Source of the DNA: Rhodococcus wratislaviensis | GTDB lineage: Bacteria; Actinomycetota; Actinomycetes; Mycobacteriales; Mycobacteriaceae | DNA: 64,000 nucleotides | NCBI RefSeq assembly: GCF_900455735.1 | Contig: NZ_UAUI01000028.1 | Coordinates: 1-64,000 of the forward strand | Direction: 5' to 3' | Shown: positions 17,812-27,372 of the stretch, piece after piece | Layout: each line of letters opens with the position of its first letter | Numbering within the stretch: the first letter of the stretch is position 1 | Made by a program: the position numbers and the translations under genes | Notes under the pieces: model-generated | What the model saw: only the letters and a program-made list of their open reading frames with translations | Databases searched by the model: none | What the model was told of the DNA's origin: nothing

Positions 17812-18357
17812 TCAGTTGGTGTAGCGCAGTAGACAGACGCCGTTCTGGAAGCCTCGTGCCTCCACCAGCTGCAGCCTCGGCATCTCGTATCCGTCGGGAA
17901 ACAGCCGTCGTCCCCGACCCTGGACGGCGGGGTACACGAACAGCCGGTACTCGTCGACCAGGCCAGAGACGATCAGGGCGTGGGTCAGCGTGATACTGCC
18001 GGTGACCACGATGTCGCGGCCCTCCTGTCCCTTCAGGGCCCGCACCTGGGCGATCCAGTCGCCCGTGAGCAGGGTCGAGTTCCGCCACTGCGGGTCGGTC
18101 ATGGTCGAGGAGACGACGTACTTCTGAATTTGGTTCAGCTCGTCGGTGATGCCCGTCTGGTCGTCGGTCTGTCGGGGCCAGTAGCCGCGGAAGTCCTCGA
18201 ACGTCTGCCGACCCAGCAGCATCGCGTCCGCGCGCTCGGACTGCCGGCGGGTCGCCTCCAGTAGCTGCGGATCCTGGTCCGTGGGGTCGAACCAGTCGCC
18301 GAGCATCTCGATGGAGCCGTCGAGGGTGATGTTCTGGGTGATCGCGAGTTTCCTCAT
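17812..18357 (-). CDS. Dihydrofolate reductase-family (RibD C-terminal-like) protein
   Basis: The product is 181 aa from the ATG at 18357; no strong Shine-Dalgarno sequence precedes it. The fold is recognised from MRKLAITQNITLDGSIEM, LLGRQTFEDFRGYWP, KYVVSST, and GRDIVVTGSITLTHALIVSGLVDEYRLFVYP with LVEARGFQNGVCLLRY at the end. These YyaP/RibD-like proteins bind NADPH; their substrates are mostly unknown. It is a single-gene unit between the regulator locus and a gene-poor stretch. Confidence 0.85.
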   Translation of the reverse strand: MRKLAITQNITLDGSIEMLGDWFDPTDQDPQLLEATRRQSERADAMLLGRQTFEDFRGYWPRQTDDQTGITDELNQIQKYVVSSTMTDPQWRNSTLLTGDWIAQVRALKGQEGRDIVVTGSITLTHALIVSGLVDEYRLFVYPAVQGRGRRLFPDGYEMPRLQLVEARGFQNGVCLLRYTN

Positions 18358-19268
18358 ATCAGATACTGACCCCGCCACGGTCGTAAAATCATCGCCAACA
18401 GGCACAGCCCCATCTGTGGCGCTGCGGTCGAGCACTGGATCGACCTCATGGCGGGGAGCCGGTGAGTGTAGTCGGCAAGATCACGGACTGGGCGGGGCAT
18501 TCACCTGAACAGGTTCACACCATGCGGGACGGATTGGCGGACCTCGAGCGCCGGGGACTTTGCCGTGATCTACGACTAGTCCCGAGCACGCCGAAGAAAT
18601 CGTGGGATCCCGTCACGTAACTGGGCAAGCGGGGCGCATCAATCGACGGTGGCCCCCGATGGTTGCACCTACCTCTGTCTCGGGGCCGAGTCCCCAGATG
18701 TATCGAAGTTCTCAGACGCAGCCCCGGCAGATCCGCTGTACATTGACGGCGAGGCGACCGTGGTGATGGACCAGGACGCGACTGGTGCAGGTGAATTCGC
18801 CCAATCTGGACAGCACAGTGAACTTCGAGTCAACACCGCCGACAACCGGCTGCACTCCTCAGCGTGGTTCTCATGGCGATCGCCCTCGTGATCGGCATCA
18901 TGAACGGACGCAGTGGTTTGAGCTCGGAACCTACGCTGCGCTACTGGTGTTGGTCATCGGCCTGAATGGCTGACTCGCGTGGACGAGGCGACATGGCGCA
19001 GTGTAGGGCGGTTCATTGCTCGTCCAAGCGTCGTTCGCTGGCCGGTTTGCTCCTCCTCGAAGGCGCGGTTGATCTCGAAGAGATCGGTAGCGACGTCGTC
19101 CGAGACTGACCGCGAAAGGTAGACGCGAATACGTCCCGAATCAACTTACGGTGCAGAGGATTAACGATCGACAGGAAGAGTTTCGGGATTGGGAGATATC
19201 GCAGAGCGCCACGCTGCGTCGAGGTGTCAATGACGCACGCGCGGGTTCCGTAGGCGCACAATCGGTGA
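18358..19268. other. Gene-poor stretch with possible degraded fragments
   Basis: About 900 bases hold no convincing gene. A 52-codon GTG frame at 18462-18620 has GGGGAG upstream but matches nothing I know. Around 18870-18973 two adjacent frames encode short hydrophobic runs (MAIALVIGIMNG and LGTYAALLVLVIGLNG) that would join into one membrane segment after a frameshift. This looks like the remnant of a small membrane protein gene. Confidence 0.4.
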
Positions 19269-21335
19269 ATGGCTTTTCGGTTCATGCAGGAGACAGCCCG
19301 TTTTCTCGCGGTCTCCGATCCCGGCCGGCTGCGGCTTCGTGCCGCTACCGCCACGACGATCACCGTCGTGCTCGCGATGGTGGTGTTGTTACCGGGTTCC
19401 AACGCGATCGGCCAGCCACTCACCGTAGCGCTGCTCGGGACGGTCGTCGCGATGCAGTCCTCGGCGGCGGTCAAGGACAGGGATCAGCACAGCAGGGTGG
19501 TCACGACACTGCTGCTCGTGTTCCCTGCAATCGCAGCGGTGTCGATGTCCGCGGTGCTGTCCCAGTTCGGGAAGGTCGCCGATGTGGGCTTCATCGCGGT
19601 GCTCTTCGCGGCCGTCTGGGTGCGGCGCTACGGCCCGCGAGGTACGGCTCTCGGGATGGTCGCGTTCATCTGCTACTTCTTCGCGCTCTTTCTTCGGGCC
19701 CAGCTTGGGCAGATTCCCATCCTCACCGTGTCCATCGTCGTCGGCGTCGGTATCTCGCTCCTCGTCCGTACGGTGATCCTGCCGGACCGGCCCGGGCTCG
19801 AACTCAAACGGTTGGTTCGGGCGCTGCGGGCCGCGTCGATCGACGTGCTGGAGGTGGCGTCGAACAGGGGTGATCGGAACCTCGATCTACTCCGCAAGAA
19901 ACTCGACCGGCTCGGAAGCACCGCGCTGATGATCGACGACTGGCTCGACCGCAACGATGCAGCTCAGCTCCTGAGCGTCACGAACGATGATCTGTCCGTT
20001 CGCATCTTCGACGCGCAAATCGCTACCGAACAACTCGTCAGCGCGCTGTGGGCGCTCGACCCGAACAAGTCGTGGCCGAATTCGCTGGGGCAGGCGACCA
20101 CTGCACTGGGATCGTGCCTGCAGAACAATCCGTCGGAAGACCAACTCCGCGCTGCCCGACGCCTCGCCGCAGCGGCTGCAGACAAGTCCGATCCATCGAC
20201 TCCGGCGGGTATCGCGACCGCCGTCGCGATGCGGGCAGTGCAGGCACACATCGCGATCCATCACATCACCAGCAATGCCCTGCGAACAGAATCCGAACCG
20301 AGGAAGAAGCCGGACGAGGGCGAAGAAACGGATACCGGATGGAATCCGAGCACCAAAGCCGCGATCCAGGTAGCCGTCGCGACCAGCGCTGCAACGATTC
20401 TCGGTGAGCTCATCTCGCCCGACCGCTGGTACTGGGCGGTCCTGACGGCCTTCCTCGTCTTCACCGGAGCGTCTACCCGCGGTGAGATTCTCTCTCGCGC
20501 AGGGCACCGCGTCGTCGGCACCATCGCGGGAGTTCTTGCAGGAGTGGTGCTGTCCGCGTTGGTCGGAAACAACCAGCCGTTGCAGCTGCTCCTGCTCGTC
20601 GTCTGCGTATTCTTCGCGTTCTACCTCGTCACGGTTGCCTACGCATTGCTCTCCTTCTTCGTCACCGTCATGCTTGCGATGCTGTACGGACTGCTCGGCA
20701 CATTCAGCATCGAGGTACTTGAACTGCGCATCTACGAAACGGCGGCCGGCGGAATCGTCGGAATAGCGGCGGCGTACTTCATCTTCTCCACCGGAACGAG
20801 ATCGACGCTGATCTCGAAGATCGACGACTACCTCGATCAGATGACTGCCATCATCGACACCGGTATCGGAGCCGTCGTCCAACCAGGCCACGAGACTGAC
20901 CTCGTTGCCGACATCCGGAAGCTGGACAACACGCTGAAGGACCTTGTCACGGCGGGCAAACCCTTGGAAATGGGACCGACGACGCGGACTCGTCGGGGAG
21001 CGAAACGGTTGTTGCGGATCATGACGGTCAGCAATCGGTCGTCTCATGCACTCGCCCGAGCAGGAGTGAGCGCCTCTCGCGGCGAACCGGACAGCGGACC
21101 GTCGCAGGAGACCGCGAAGGCATTGGGCCAAGCAGCGGACGTCACCAAGGCAACCATCGCCGACGTCAAACGCGCACTCGCCGGCGAGCACGTAGAGCCT
21201 CCGGAGAAACTCACCGAAACCTCGGCACCCGACGTCATGCTGCAGTCGACCACCACGCCCGGGCCGGTTCGCAGTGCCGTCCGCTCGCTCAGCACCCTCA
21301 ACCGCACGATGGGGGAGGCATTGACGCGTGTCTGA
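19269..21335 (+). CDS. FUSC-family membrane protein (aromatic acid exporter/YccS-like)
   Basis: The product is 688 aa. It has two blocks of membrane helices, at about residues 28-175 and 365-520, each starting with a similar pattern (LRAATATTITVVLAMVVLL and KAAIQVAVATSAATILGELI). Cytoplasmic regions of about 190 and 165 residues follow them. The second block has the FUSC signature RWYWAVLTAFLVFTGA and GHRVVGTIAGVLAG. Such proteins are linked to export of aromatic carboxylates or fusaric acid, but most are uncharacterised. No partner periplasmic adaptor is nearby. The start ATG follows a gene-poor region with no clear Shine-Dalgarno sequence. Confidence 0.85.
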   Translation: MAFRFMQETARFLAVSDPGRLRLRAATATTITVVLAMVVLLPGSNAIGQPLTVALLGTVVAMQSSAAVKDRDQHSRVVTTLLLVFPAIAAVSMSAVLSQFGKVADVGFIAVLFAAVWVRRYGPRGTALGMVAFICYFFALFLRAQLGQIPILTVSIVVGVGISLLVRTVILPDRPGLELKRLVRALRAASIDVLEVASNRGDRNLDLLRKKLDRLGSTALMIDDWLDRNDAAQLLSVTNDDLSVRIFDAQIATEQLVSALWALDPNKSWPNSLGQATTALGSCLQNNPSEDQLRAARRLAAAAADKSDPSTPAGIATAVAMRAVQAHIAIHHITSNALRTESEPRKKPDEGEETDTGWNPSTKAAIQVAVATSAATILGELISPDRWYWAVLTAFLVFTGASTRGEILSRAGHRVVGTIAGVLAGVVLSALVGNNQPLQLLLLVVCVFFAFYLVTVAYALLSFFVTVMLAMLYGLLGTFSIEVLELRIYETAAGGIVGIAAAYFIFSTGTRSTLISKIDDYLDQMTAIIDTGIGAVVQPGHETDLVADIRKLDNTLKDLVTAGKPLEMGPTTRTRRGAKRLLRIMTVSNRSSHALARAGVSASRGEPDSGPSQETAKALGQAADVTKATIADVKRALAGEHVEPPEKLTETSAPDVMLQSTTTPGPVRSAVRSLSTLNRTMGEALTRV

Positions 21336-21495
21336 TGGGGTCGTACATACTGCTGAGCGAAGCACAAAGCACGCCAGGCGCATGACACCATCACTTCCAC
21401 CACAAGGTCACCGATAGTGCATCGATGACCGGCAATAGGTCGACGCGGACACAGTGCGCGTCTTCGCGTCTACATCGAGGATGGCAGGATCAAGT

Positions 21496-21517
21496 CATCG
21501 AGATCGGAACCTCGATG
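21496..21517 (+). promoter_or_regulatory. Hairpin in the cold-shock gene 5' leader
   Basis: CATCGAG (21496-21502) pairs with CTCGATG (21511-21517) around an 8-base loop, ending 33 bases before the csp start. Cold-shock mRNAs often have structured leaders; the function here is an inference. Confidence 0.4.
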
Positions 21518-21550
21518 TGAGGTCCGGATCGAGATCTAGGGAGTATCGGC

Positions 21551-21754
21551 ATGGCTCAGGGCATTGTGAAGTGGTTCAACGGTGAGAAGGGCTTCGGTTT
21601 CATCGCACCCGACGACGGAACTCCGGACGTTTTCGTGCATTACTCGGAAATCTCGGGCAGCGGTTTCAAGTCGCTCGATGAGAACCAGCGTGTGGAGTTC
21701 GAGGTCGGCCAGGGACAGAAGGGCCCGCAGGCCACGAACGTACGCACTGTCTGA
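21551..21754 (+). CDS. cspA: Cold-shock protein (CspA family)
   Basis: The product is 67 aa, full length for the family. It is a single cold-shock domain with RNP1 (KGFGFI) and RNP2 (VFVHYS). It binds single-stranded nucleic acid and melts mRNA structure. GGGAG lies upstream of the ATG. It is a monocistronic unit with a structured leader and a near-perfect terminator 12 bases after the stop. Which paralogue of the genome this is cannot be told here. Confidence 0.95.
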   Translation: MAQGIVKWFNGEKGFGFIAPDDGTPDVFVHYSEISGSGFKSLDENQRVEFEVGQGQKGPQATNVRTV

Positions 21755-21766
21755 CCAGTGCAACTT

Positions 21767-21795
21767 GGGGACCGCATCCAGTGGGTGCGGTCCCC
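21767..21795 (+). terminator. Intrinsic terminator of the cold-shock gene
   Basis: GGGGACCGCA (21767-21776) pairs perfectly with TGCGGTCCCC (21786-21795), loop of 9 bases, followed by an AT-rich run (ATCTATAT). Confidence 0.85.
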
Positions 21796-22172
21796 ATCTA
21801 TATCGTCCGATCGGTATCCGGGTGAGGGAGAGCGTTAACGAGGGTTTCCGCGACCCGCCCCTGCGTGGGCGGACTGAGGGCTGGAGGGGCGACGATCGCT
21901 GAGCCAGCGGTCTTGCTGCCATGCCAAGGAGAGCTGAAGAGGGGGAGCGCACCGCCCACGGTTCGCTCGTGGGAGTCATGGCATCGGTCAATGGATTGGT
22001 TGTGGCTCGGCCTGAGATGCTGTGTGTGAGAGGACGTCATCCAGGTTTCCCAGAGCCTATTCGGCTTCCTCCGCCGAATGCCCTCTCGCCACTGCTTTCT
22101 TGAGCGTGGGCGATGCTGGGTAGTCGATCCGACGTAGCCCGCACCGGCAAATCCCATTCGCGGGAGTCGACG

Positions 22173-22925
22173 ATGATGACAAGACTGCAGGTCGCGATCG
22201 CGGTGATCGTGGGCTATTGGCTGGGCCGCTCCCGCCACACGAAGCCGGGCATGATGCTCGCCGCGGCGAGCGCAGGACGCCTCGCCGGCAGCCCGCAAGA
22301 GATGGTCGACCACGCCACGATGCTGCTCCAATCATCACCTGAGTTCGCTGCCCTCGACGAATCTGTGCGCGGTCAACTCCTGGACGCGGTGAGGGTGGCG
22401 GCCCTGAGCACCGAAACCGCCGGGATTGACATCGACAAGGACCGCCGGGTGGCCGGCGGCGCTGACGAGGCCGTCCAGATTGCCCACGAGACTGTCGAGG
22501 ACACCGCGTGCTTGACCGGAGATGGCGTCGCCGTCGACACCGTCGGACCCGTCGTCGACGGCACCGAGACCACCGCTACCGAAGTCGGCACAGGTGCGCT
22601 TGGCGTCACGGGTGCGCTGACGCGCCGAAGGCGTGCGACGAGAGCGAGAGCGCCGGCAGCCGATACGTCCGAACATGCCGACCTGGCGGACTCCGGCAAC
22701 GATGTGGACGCCGAGAAGGACACGACGGCAGCACTGTCCGACGAGACACCCACCGACAACGCCGCAGCAGCAGCCACACCGCCCACCGCCGAGGTCCGGG
22801 CCTGGGCCGCGCCCACGGCATCCCCGTGTCTGTCTGACCGCGGACGACTACGCGTCGAGGTATGGGAGGCCTACGCCGCCGCCCACCCCGGAGCACTGAC
22901 ATCGGGCGGAACTGCTCCGGCCTAG
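22173..22925 (+). CDS. Membrane-tethered protein with Lsr2-like C-terminal DNA-binding segment
   Basis: The product is 250 aa from the ATG at 22173 (GGGAG upstream; a second ATG follows). The N-terminus has one hydrophobic segment (RLQVAIAVIVGYWLGRSR). A helical region of about 60 residues comes next (GSPQEMVDHATMLLQSSPEF), then a long Ala/Thr/Asp-rich linker with a basic patch (RRRRATRARA). The last 40 residues end in DRGRLRVEVWEAYAAAH, which closely matches the C-terminal DNA-binding domain of Lsr2, including the RGR minor-groove motif. Between VRAWA and DRGR the reading frame appears shifted and then restored (see findings). The role is unknown; a membrane-anchored nucleoid contact is one possibility. 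Confidence 0.7.
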   Translation: MMTRLQVAIAVIVGYWLGRSRHTKPGMMLAAASAGRLAGSPQEMVDHATMLLQSSPEFAALDESVRGQLLDAVRVAALSTETAGIDIDKDRRVAGGADEAVQIAHETVEDTACLTGDGVAVDTVGPVVDGTETTATEVGTGALGVTGALTRRRRATRARAPAADTSEHADLADSGNDVDAEKDTTAALSDETPTDNAAAAATPPTAEVRAWAAPTASPCLSDRGRLRVEVWEAYAAAHPGALTSGGTAPA

Positions 22926-23237
22926 AGCCCCAGGCGCGGGCGTCAGAAGAAGCGGATCCGGGGATGGGCAATTTTCGAAGAATTCCGGCCGGCCGCGGCG
23001 TAGCGGTGGCGCACCCAGTCTTCGAGAAAGCGTGGGTTCCTTATTGGACAAATCGGTCCGCGAAAGGCGGCGAATTTGCGATTGCTCCAAGGCCTGGCCT
23101 CCGCGTCGAATGACAGATCTTGGAGCAGAATTTCGTCCAGGGACTCTTGCCGCACGCTTCCTGCGAATGCCGCTCGCCCTTCAGCTTCCCATTCCATCCC
23201 TACTGCCACGGACATCAAATAAAACCATGCTCGGTCG

Positions 23238-23606
23238 TCAGTGAGCAGCGTTGTACGCTTCCGTGATCTCGGTGGGAATGCGCCCGCGGACACCGACTTC
23301 ATAGCCCTGTTCCTGAGCCCATTCCCGCACTGCCCTCACATGGTCACGGTCGCGCCGCACAGGCTTCCGCTTGACCTCACCGCCCGACGTGAGTGCGCCC
23401 GCGGATCGATTCTTGCGGCCACCTACCTTCGTGGCATGATCGATGTAGTGATCGAGTTTCTTGTGGAACTCCTTCGCGTTCCTCGCCGACAAGTCGATCT
23501 CGTAGTCGATTCCATTCACGGAGAAGACGATCGTCTCGCCCTTTCCCTCCGCAATGGGAGTTCCGTCGATATCGTCGACGTGTTCGACAACAATTTGGCG
23601 CGCCAT
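23238..23606 (-). CDS. lsr2: Lsr2 nucleoid-associated protein (H-NS-like xenogeneic silencer)
   Basis: The product is 122 aa from the ATG at 23606 with AAAGGAG upstream. The N-terminal dimerisation domain is clear (MARQIVVEHVDDIDGTPI, then IDYEIDLSARNAKEFHKKLD). The C-terminal four-helix DNA-binding domain has REWAQEQGYEVGVRGRIPTE with the RGR AT-hook-like motif. The family binds AT-rich DNA and silences acquired genes. Codon use looks like its surroundings. Rhodococcus genomes usually carry more than one copy, so this may not be the housekeeping one. Confidence 0.93.
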   Translation of the reverse strand: MARQIVVEHVDDIDGTPIAEGKGETIVFSVNGIDYEIDLSARNAKEFHKKLDHYIDHATKVGGRKNRSAGALTSGGEVKRKPVRRDRDHVRAVREWAQEQGYEVGVRGRIPTEITEAYNAAH

Positions 23607-23922
23607 TCCAGCTCCTTTGTCCCTTTTACGCACCCACTCTACGTCCATTACGCAATGCTCGCCTCAGCCAAAATGCTGTACCCCACTGTATGCACCGAAA
23701 ATGGAAAATCGGACGGAAATTCTTAGCGAAACGGACATTATCCACCGAGCGGGTCAGCTCTCGAATGCATGGCGGGTGTTGGAAGTGGCCGGGGCCTTGG
23801 GGCGACGCGAAGAAGTCCGCGGCGAGGGCGACGGACGGGGGACTCAATGGAGGCGTTTGCGGATCCGGCCGGTGCGGGCAGTCCGATGTTTCGGGACGGA
23901 TGGCTACGGGCACGCCGGGAGT

Positions 23923-24420
23923 ATGACGACCGAACACGGAACTACGCATGTCTCCGCATCCGGGTCTGCGGGGGATTGTCTCCTTCCGCCGCTGAGGTCC
24001 GGTGGCCGGTTGCACATCGTCGAAGGTCGGCCCTGGCGGCGGGCGCTCGAGTGCGTTGCGGTTGGCGGCACGGAGGGTAGAAGGCCGTGGCACGGGGCGC
24101 CGGACCCCCATGATCGGGATTTGCTGCTGGTTGTGCTCTCGACAGATCCCCGCATGGTGTTGTGTGTCGAGGTGGTGGCCGGAGGTGCGGCCCACCCCGG
24201 CGGCAACATCGTGGTACGCCCCTCCGAGACGGTTCTGTTCCGTCACGGCATTCTATTCGATGCAGTGAAAAAGCGTTCAGGACTTCATGTTCGGATGTAC
24301 GAGAGCTACCGCGGGGCGGATGCGCATGCGATCCTGGACGCCCTCGACAAGGAGTACCACCTCGATACACCGTGGTTCACCCCCGCACGGTGGCTCGAGG
24401 GCTACGGGGTCGACTTCTAG
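23923..24420 (+). CDS. Hypothetical protein
   Basis: The frame encodes 165 aa from the ATG at 23923. The true start is uncertain: in-frame ATGs at 23701 and 24154 are also possible, and the Shine-Dalgarno sequence here is too close. The last 95 residues look like a genuine globular domain (LLLVVLSTDPRMVLCVEVV, FRHGILFDAVKKRSG, HAILDALDKEYHLDTPWFTP), while the first part is Arg/Gly-rich and may not be coding. I do not recognise the family. No operon partner: Lsr2 is on the other strand upstream and the WS/DGAT gene converges from the right. Confidence 0.4.
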   Translation: MTTEHGTTHVSASGSAGDCLLPPLRSGGRLHIVEGRPWRRALECVAVGGTEGRRPWHGAPDPHDRDLLLVVLSTDPRMVLCVEVVAGGAAHPGGNIVVRPSETVLFRHGILFDAVKKRSGLHVRMYESYRGADAHAILDALDKEYHLDTPWFTPARWLEGYGVDF

Positions 24421-24770
24421 CCGGGTGACCAGTCGGGGACGGGCGGCGGTACGAGCTGCCGCCGATCCGCAGCACCGGCCGGGCAGCACGAGCCGCGTGC
24501 CCGCTGTCCATCGCCCTGACATGGTCTCGCAGCGTATTCGGGCCACGACCTCGAGGCGTGTCAGCCGTTGGCGTGGAACGGCGCGCCCCGTCCGCGGCTC
24601 CGTGGGGTGCGGCGGCGGAGGAGGACCTGGAGGCCGGTGGTGCCGCCGAGCAGCATCATGAGCAGAGCCTTGTGGATGTTAATGGGTTTCCTTCCTATCG
24701 GGTGCCGATGGTGTGGCGGTCGGCGGAGAGGGCCGCAATCCGGGGTCTTGATCCCGGCCCCGGGGTGGTG

Positions 24771-26192
24771 TTACAGGCCGACAACCTGTTCGAGGGCGTG
24801 GAGTTCGCCGTCGAGGTGGTCGAGCGTCGGGTGCAGGTTCGGGACGGTGCGCCGGCAGCCGGTCAGCCCGAAGACGAGTTGGTCGTCGCTACTGGTGCAG
24901 GTGATGTTCAGGGCTTGTCCGGTGACCGGGATCGACAAGGGGTACAGGGAGTCGAGGCGGGCGCCGTTCCAGTACAGCGGGGTGTCGGGTCCGGCGACGT
25001 TGGAGATCACCAGGTTGAAGGGCGGCCGCTGAGGTCCCCGCCGGCCGAGGAGCATTTCGATGCCGAGGGGGGCGGCACCGAGGGCGCTCATCGCCAGCAC
25101 TTGGGCGGGGCTCATCGCGCCGAGGGCGTGTTTGCCTTCGCGCATGCAGGTGCGCACGGTGTCGAGGCGGTGGGCGGGGTCGGGCAGGTGGGTGGCGAGG
25201 TTGCACATCAGCACCCCGATCCGGTTCCCGCTTGCGGATTCCGCATCGATGCCGCAGTTGGTGGGGCGCAGGGAGACCGGGACCATCGCGATCAGCGGCT
25301 CGGCGGGCAGCGCGCCGAGATCGTGAAGGTAGCCGCGCAGAGCTCCGGCGGACATCGCCAGGATGATGTCGTTGACGGTGGCGTCGGCGTGTTTGGCGAG
25401 CAGCCGTATCCGTTCGAGCGGCCAGGTGCGAGCGGCGAAGTGCCGGGCACCCCCGATCGAGACGTTGAACATCGTGTGCGGCGCCCGCGTCGACAGCGGC
25501 CCGCCCTCGGCGCGTAGGGCGCGGTCCACGGTGCCGGCCAGCGCCGGTGCCAGGCCGGCGACTTCCCCGGCCGCGCCGCGGACTCCGCGCAGGACTCGGC
25601 CCGACATACCCCGCAGATTCGTTGGCGACGATGACACTGGCACCGGACCGGCCACGTCGGTCGCCGTCAGGGGTGCGGTGGGTTGCCAGGGGGCGGGCAT
25701 GCCCCTTCGGGAAGGGTCCGCACTCATGCTGCGGCGCAACAGGTTCATCGCGGACGCGCCGTCGGCGAGGGCGTGGTGAATCTTGGTGTACACGGCGTAG
25801 CGGCCATCGGCGAGGCCTTCGATCAGGTGCATCTCCCACAGCGGGCGGCTGCGATCGAGTGGCGTGCCGTGCAGTCGCGACACCAATGTCATCAGTTCCG
25901 GCATGCCACCCGGGCGGGGGAGGGCGTTGCGGTGCACGTGATAGTCGACGTCGACGTCGGTCACGGTCTCCCAACCCCACTGCCCGAGGGTGGTCACCGA
26001 TCGGCGGGCGCGTCGGCGCAGCAGCGGTGCCACCTCGTCGGAGTCCAGCGCCACCTCGAACAAGGCCCCCATCTCGTCCGTGTCGGTGCCATCCGGTGGG
26101 GTGAAGGTCGCCAGGCCGCCGACGTGCATGGGATGCTCCCGCGACTCGCCGAGGAGGAACAGCGAATCGGTCGGTGACATCGGCAGCAGCAT
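24771..26192 (-). CDS. Wax ester synthase / diacylglycerol acyltransferase (WS/DGAT)
   Basis: The product is 473 aa. The acyltransferase motif HHALADG (His139-His140, Asp144-Gly145) and PLDRSRPLWE (111-120) are present, as are the C-terminal FNLVISNVAGP and YPLSIP blocks of the family. It transfers an acyl group from acyl-CoA to diacylglycerol or a fatty alcohol, making storage triacylglycerol or wax ester at the membrane and lipid-body surface. Large-genome rhodococci have a dozen or more paralogues. AAAGGA lies eight bases upstream of the ATG. It stands alone; the 550 bases upstream hold no gene and must contain its promoter. Confidence 0.93.
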   Translation of the reverse strand: MLLPMSPTDSLFLLGESREHPMHVGGLATFTPPDGTDTDEMGALFEVALDSDEVAPLLRRRARRSVTTLGQWGWETVTDVDVDYHVHRNALPRPGGMPELMTLVSRLHGTPLDRSRPLWEMHLIEGLADGRYAVYTKIHHALADGASAMNLLRRSMSADPSRRGMPAPWQPTAPLTATDVAGPVPVSSSPTNLRGMSGRVLRGVRGAAGEVAGLAPALAGTVDRALRAEGGPLSTRAPHTMFNVSIGGARHFAARTWPLERIRLLAKHADATVNDIILAMSAGALRGYLHDLGALPAEPLIAMVPVSLRPTNCGIDAESASGNRIGVLMCNLATHLPDPAHRLDTVRTCMREGKHALGAMSPAQVLAMSALGAAPLGIEMLLGRRGPQRPPFNLVISNVAGPDTPLYWNGARLDSLYPLSIPVTGQALNITCTSSDDQLVFGLTGCRRTVPNLHPTLDHLDGELHALEQVVGL

Positions 26193-26742
26193 GTGAGGTG
26201 TCCTTTCCGTTCGTCCGGATCGGTACCCGCACTGCCACTGCGGGTGCTTCCGGGCGTGGGGTTCAGCTCTAGGTAATCGGGTCGTAAGATAACGGTTAGG
26301 TGTGGTTCATGTCACAAACCGGCATCCCTGTTCAGTTGTACAGGACGCGCGGACGACCGCGCGAGGCCGAAAGTCCCGGATAGGACAAGTCGGGCAATTC
26401 GCCGGTCCGCCGGACGGGGATCGAGGGCGCGGCCGGCGCCACGTTTCGTAGTCGGCGATCAGGCTGTCCGAGCCGGGCGCAGGGTGATCTTTCTCGAGCC
26501 GGGAACAGTTGGCCCCAAGCTTCCGCCACCGTCGACCCCGTCGGGGGATTGCGGCCCCCTGTGGATGATCCGTGGGCAATGTCCATCCCGGCCGCCGCTG
26601 CCCTCGAATTCACTTCATCATGTTGTTGGGATTGATCCACAGACAGCTTGTCGTCGCCACTGTCCGTCTCGAATGACGGCCACCCGCTTGCGGCAGTCGC
26701 CGAAAGCGGTTGGCAGATTATCCTTCTGGGCGGTTCGACAAC
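26193..26742. other. Gene-free stretch upstream of WS/DGAT
   Basis: No frame in these 550 bases looks coding. It must carry the WS/DGAT promoter. I see no clear operator or terminator. Confidence 0.4.
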
Positions 26743-27372
26743 TCACGCCATCTCGGGGACGTGTAGATGCGCGATGGCCAGCTCGAACTCGCAAGTATCG
26801 AGAACCTCGGCGTTCGCCTCGCGAACTCCTTCGTCCCGGATGCTGTCGATGCGTTCTCTGTTGCGTTCCATCGCCTCGGCGCTGTCGAATGTCAGCGACG
26901 ACACCCCGCGACCCGCGGCGTGGTCGAGCATCAGGCTGGCGCTGCAGAAGCCGTCGAGTTCCTCCATCTTGGGCAGTGCGGCCATCTTCCACACGTCGAC
27001 GGCGCGGTCCATGTGGGCCGGCTCGGTCTTGATCCAGGTGACCCGGCAACAGGCCCCGCGATCCGAATGGTGGTCGCGATGCATGACAGCGATGTCCCAC
27101 CGCGAGACCTCCGTGGTGCCGTGGAAGACCTCGGCTGCGTCGTCACGCAGCTTCAGGACCGGTCCCTCGCTGGCGCGCAGAGATTCCTCGTCTCGCCATG
27201 AACTGGTCGCGATGCACCGGCCCGAGCCGCGATCGACCAGCAGGGACATTCCGAGGCAGCCCTCGGTGTCCGCCAGCGCGGGCATTACAGTGTCGCGTAC
27301 ATGCTTGATTCCGGCGTCGATGTACGACGGATGCGCATGAATTGTTGTTGAGCGTGCGAACACGATCGGCAC
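26743..27372 (-). CDS. Dimeric alpha/beta-barrel (ABM-like) domain protein, duplicated
   Basis: The product is 209 aa with a GTG start at 27372 preceded by GAGGAG. Two halves of about 100 residues each resemble the antibiotic-biosynthesis-monooxygenase/stress-responsive barrel fold. The first has IDAGIKHVRDTVMPALADTEGCLGMSLLVDR then SSWRDEESLRAS. The second has MDRAVDVWKMAALPKMEELDGFCSASLMLDH then LTFDSAEAMERNRERID. A tandem duplication of this barrel is common. The function is unassigned; members range from cofactor-free monooxygenases to heme-degrading enzymes. Confidence 0.75.
   Translation of the reverse strand: MPIVFARSTTIHAHPSYIDAGIKHVRDTVMPALADTEGCLGMSLLVDRGSGRCIATSSWRDEESLRASEGPVLKLRDDAAEVFHGTTEVSRWDIAVMHRDHHSDRGACCRVTWIKTEPAHMDRAVDVWKMAALPKMEELDGFCSASLMLDHAAGRGVSSLTFDSAEAMERNRERIDSIRDEGVREANAEVLDTCEFELAIAHLHVPEMA

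Noticed and set aside
18462..18620. 52-codon GTG frame with a fair ribosome site
   Set aside because: No recognisable domain and no neighbour in operon; kept only as a note in the gene-poor stretch.
23626..24246. 206-codon minus-strand frame overlapping the hypothetical gene
   Set aside because: Pro/Arg/His-rich with no motif. The opposite strand gives a more protein-like translation near its end.
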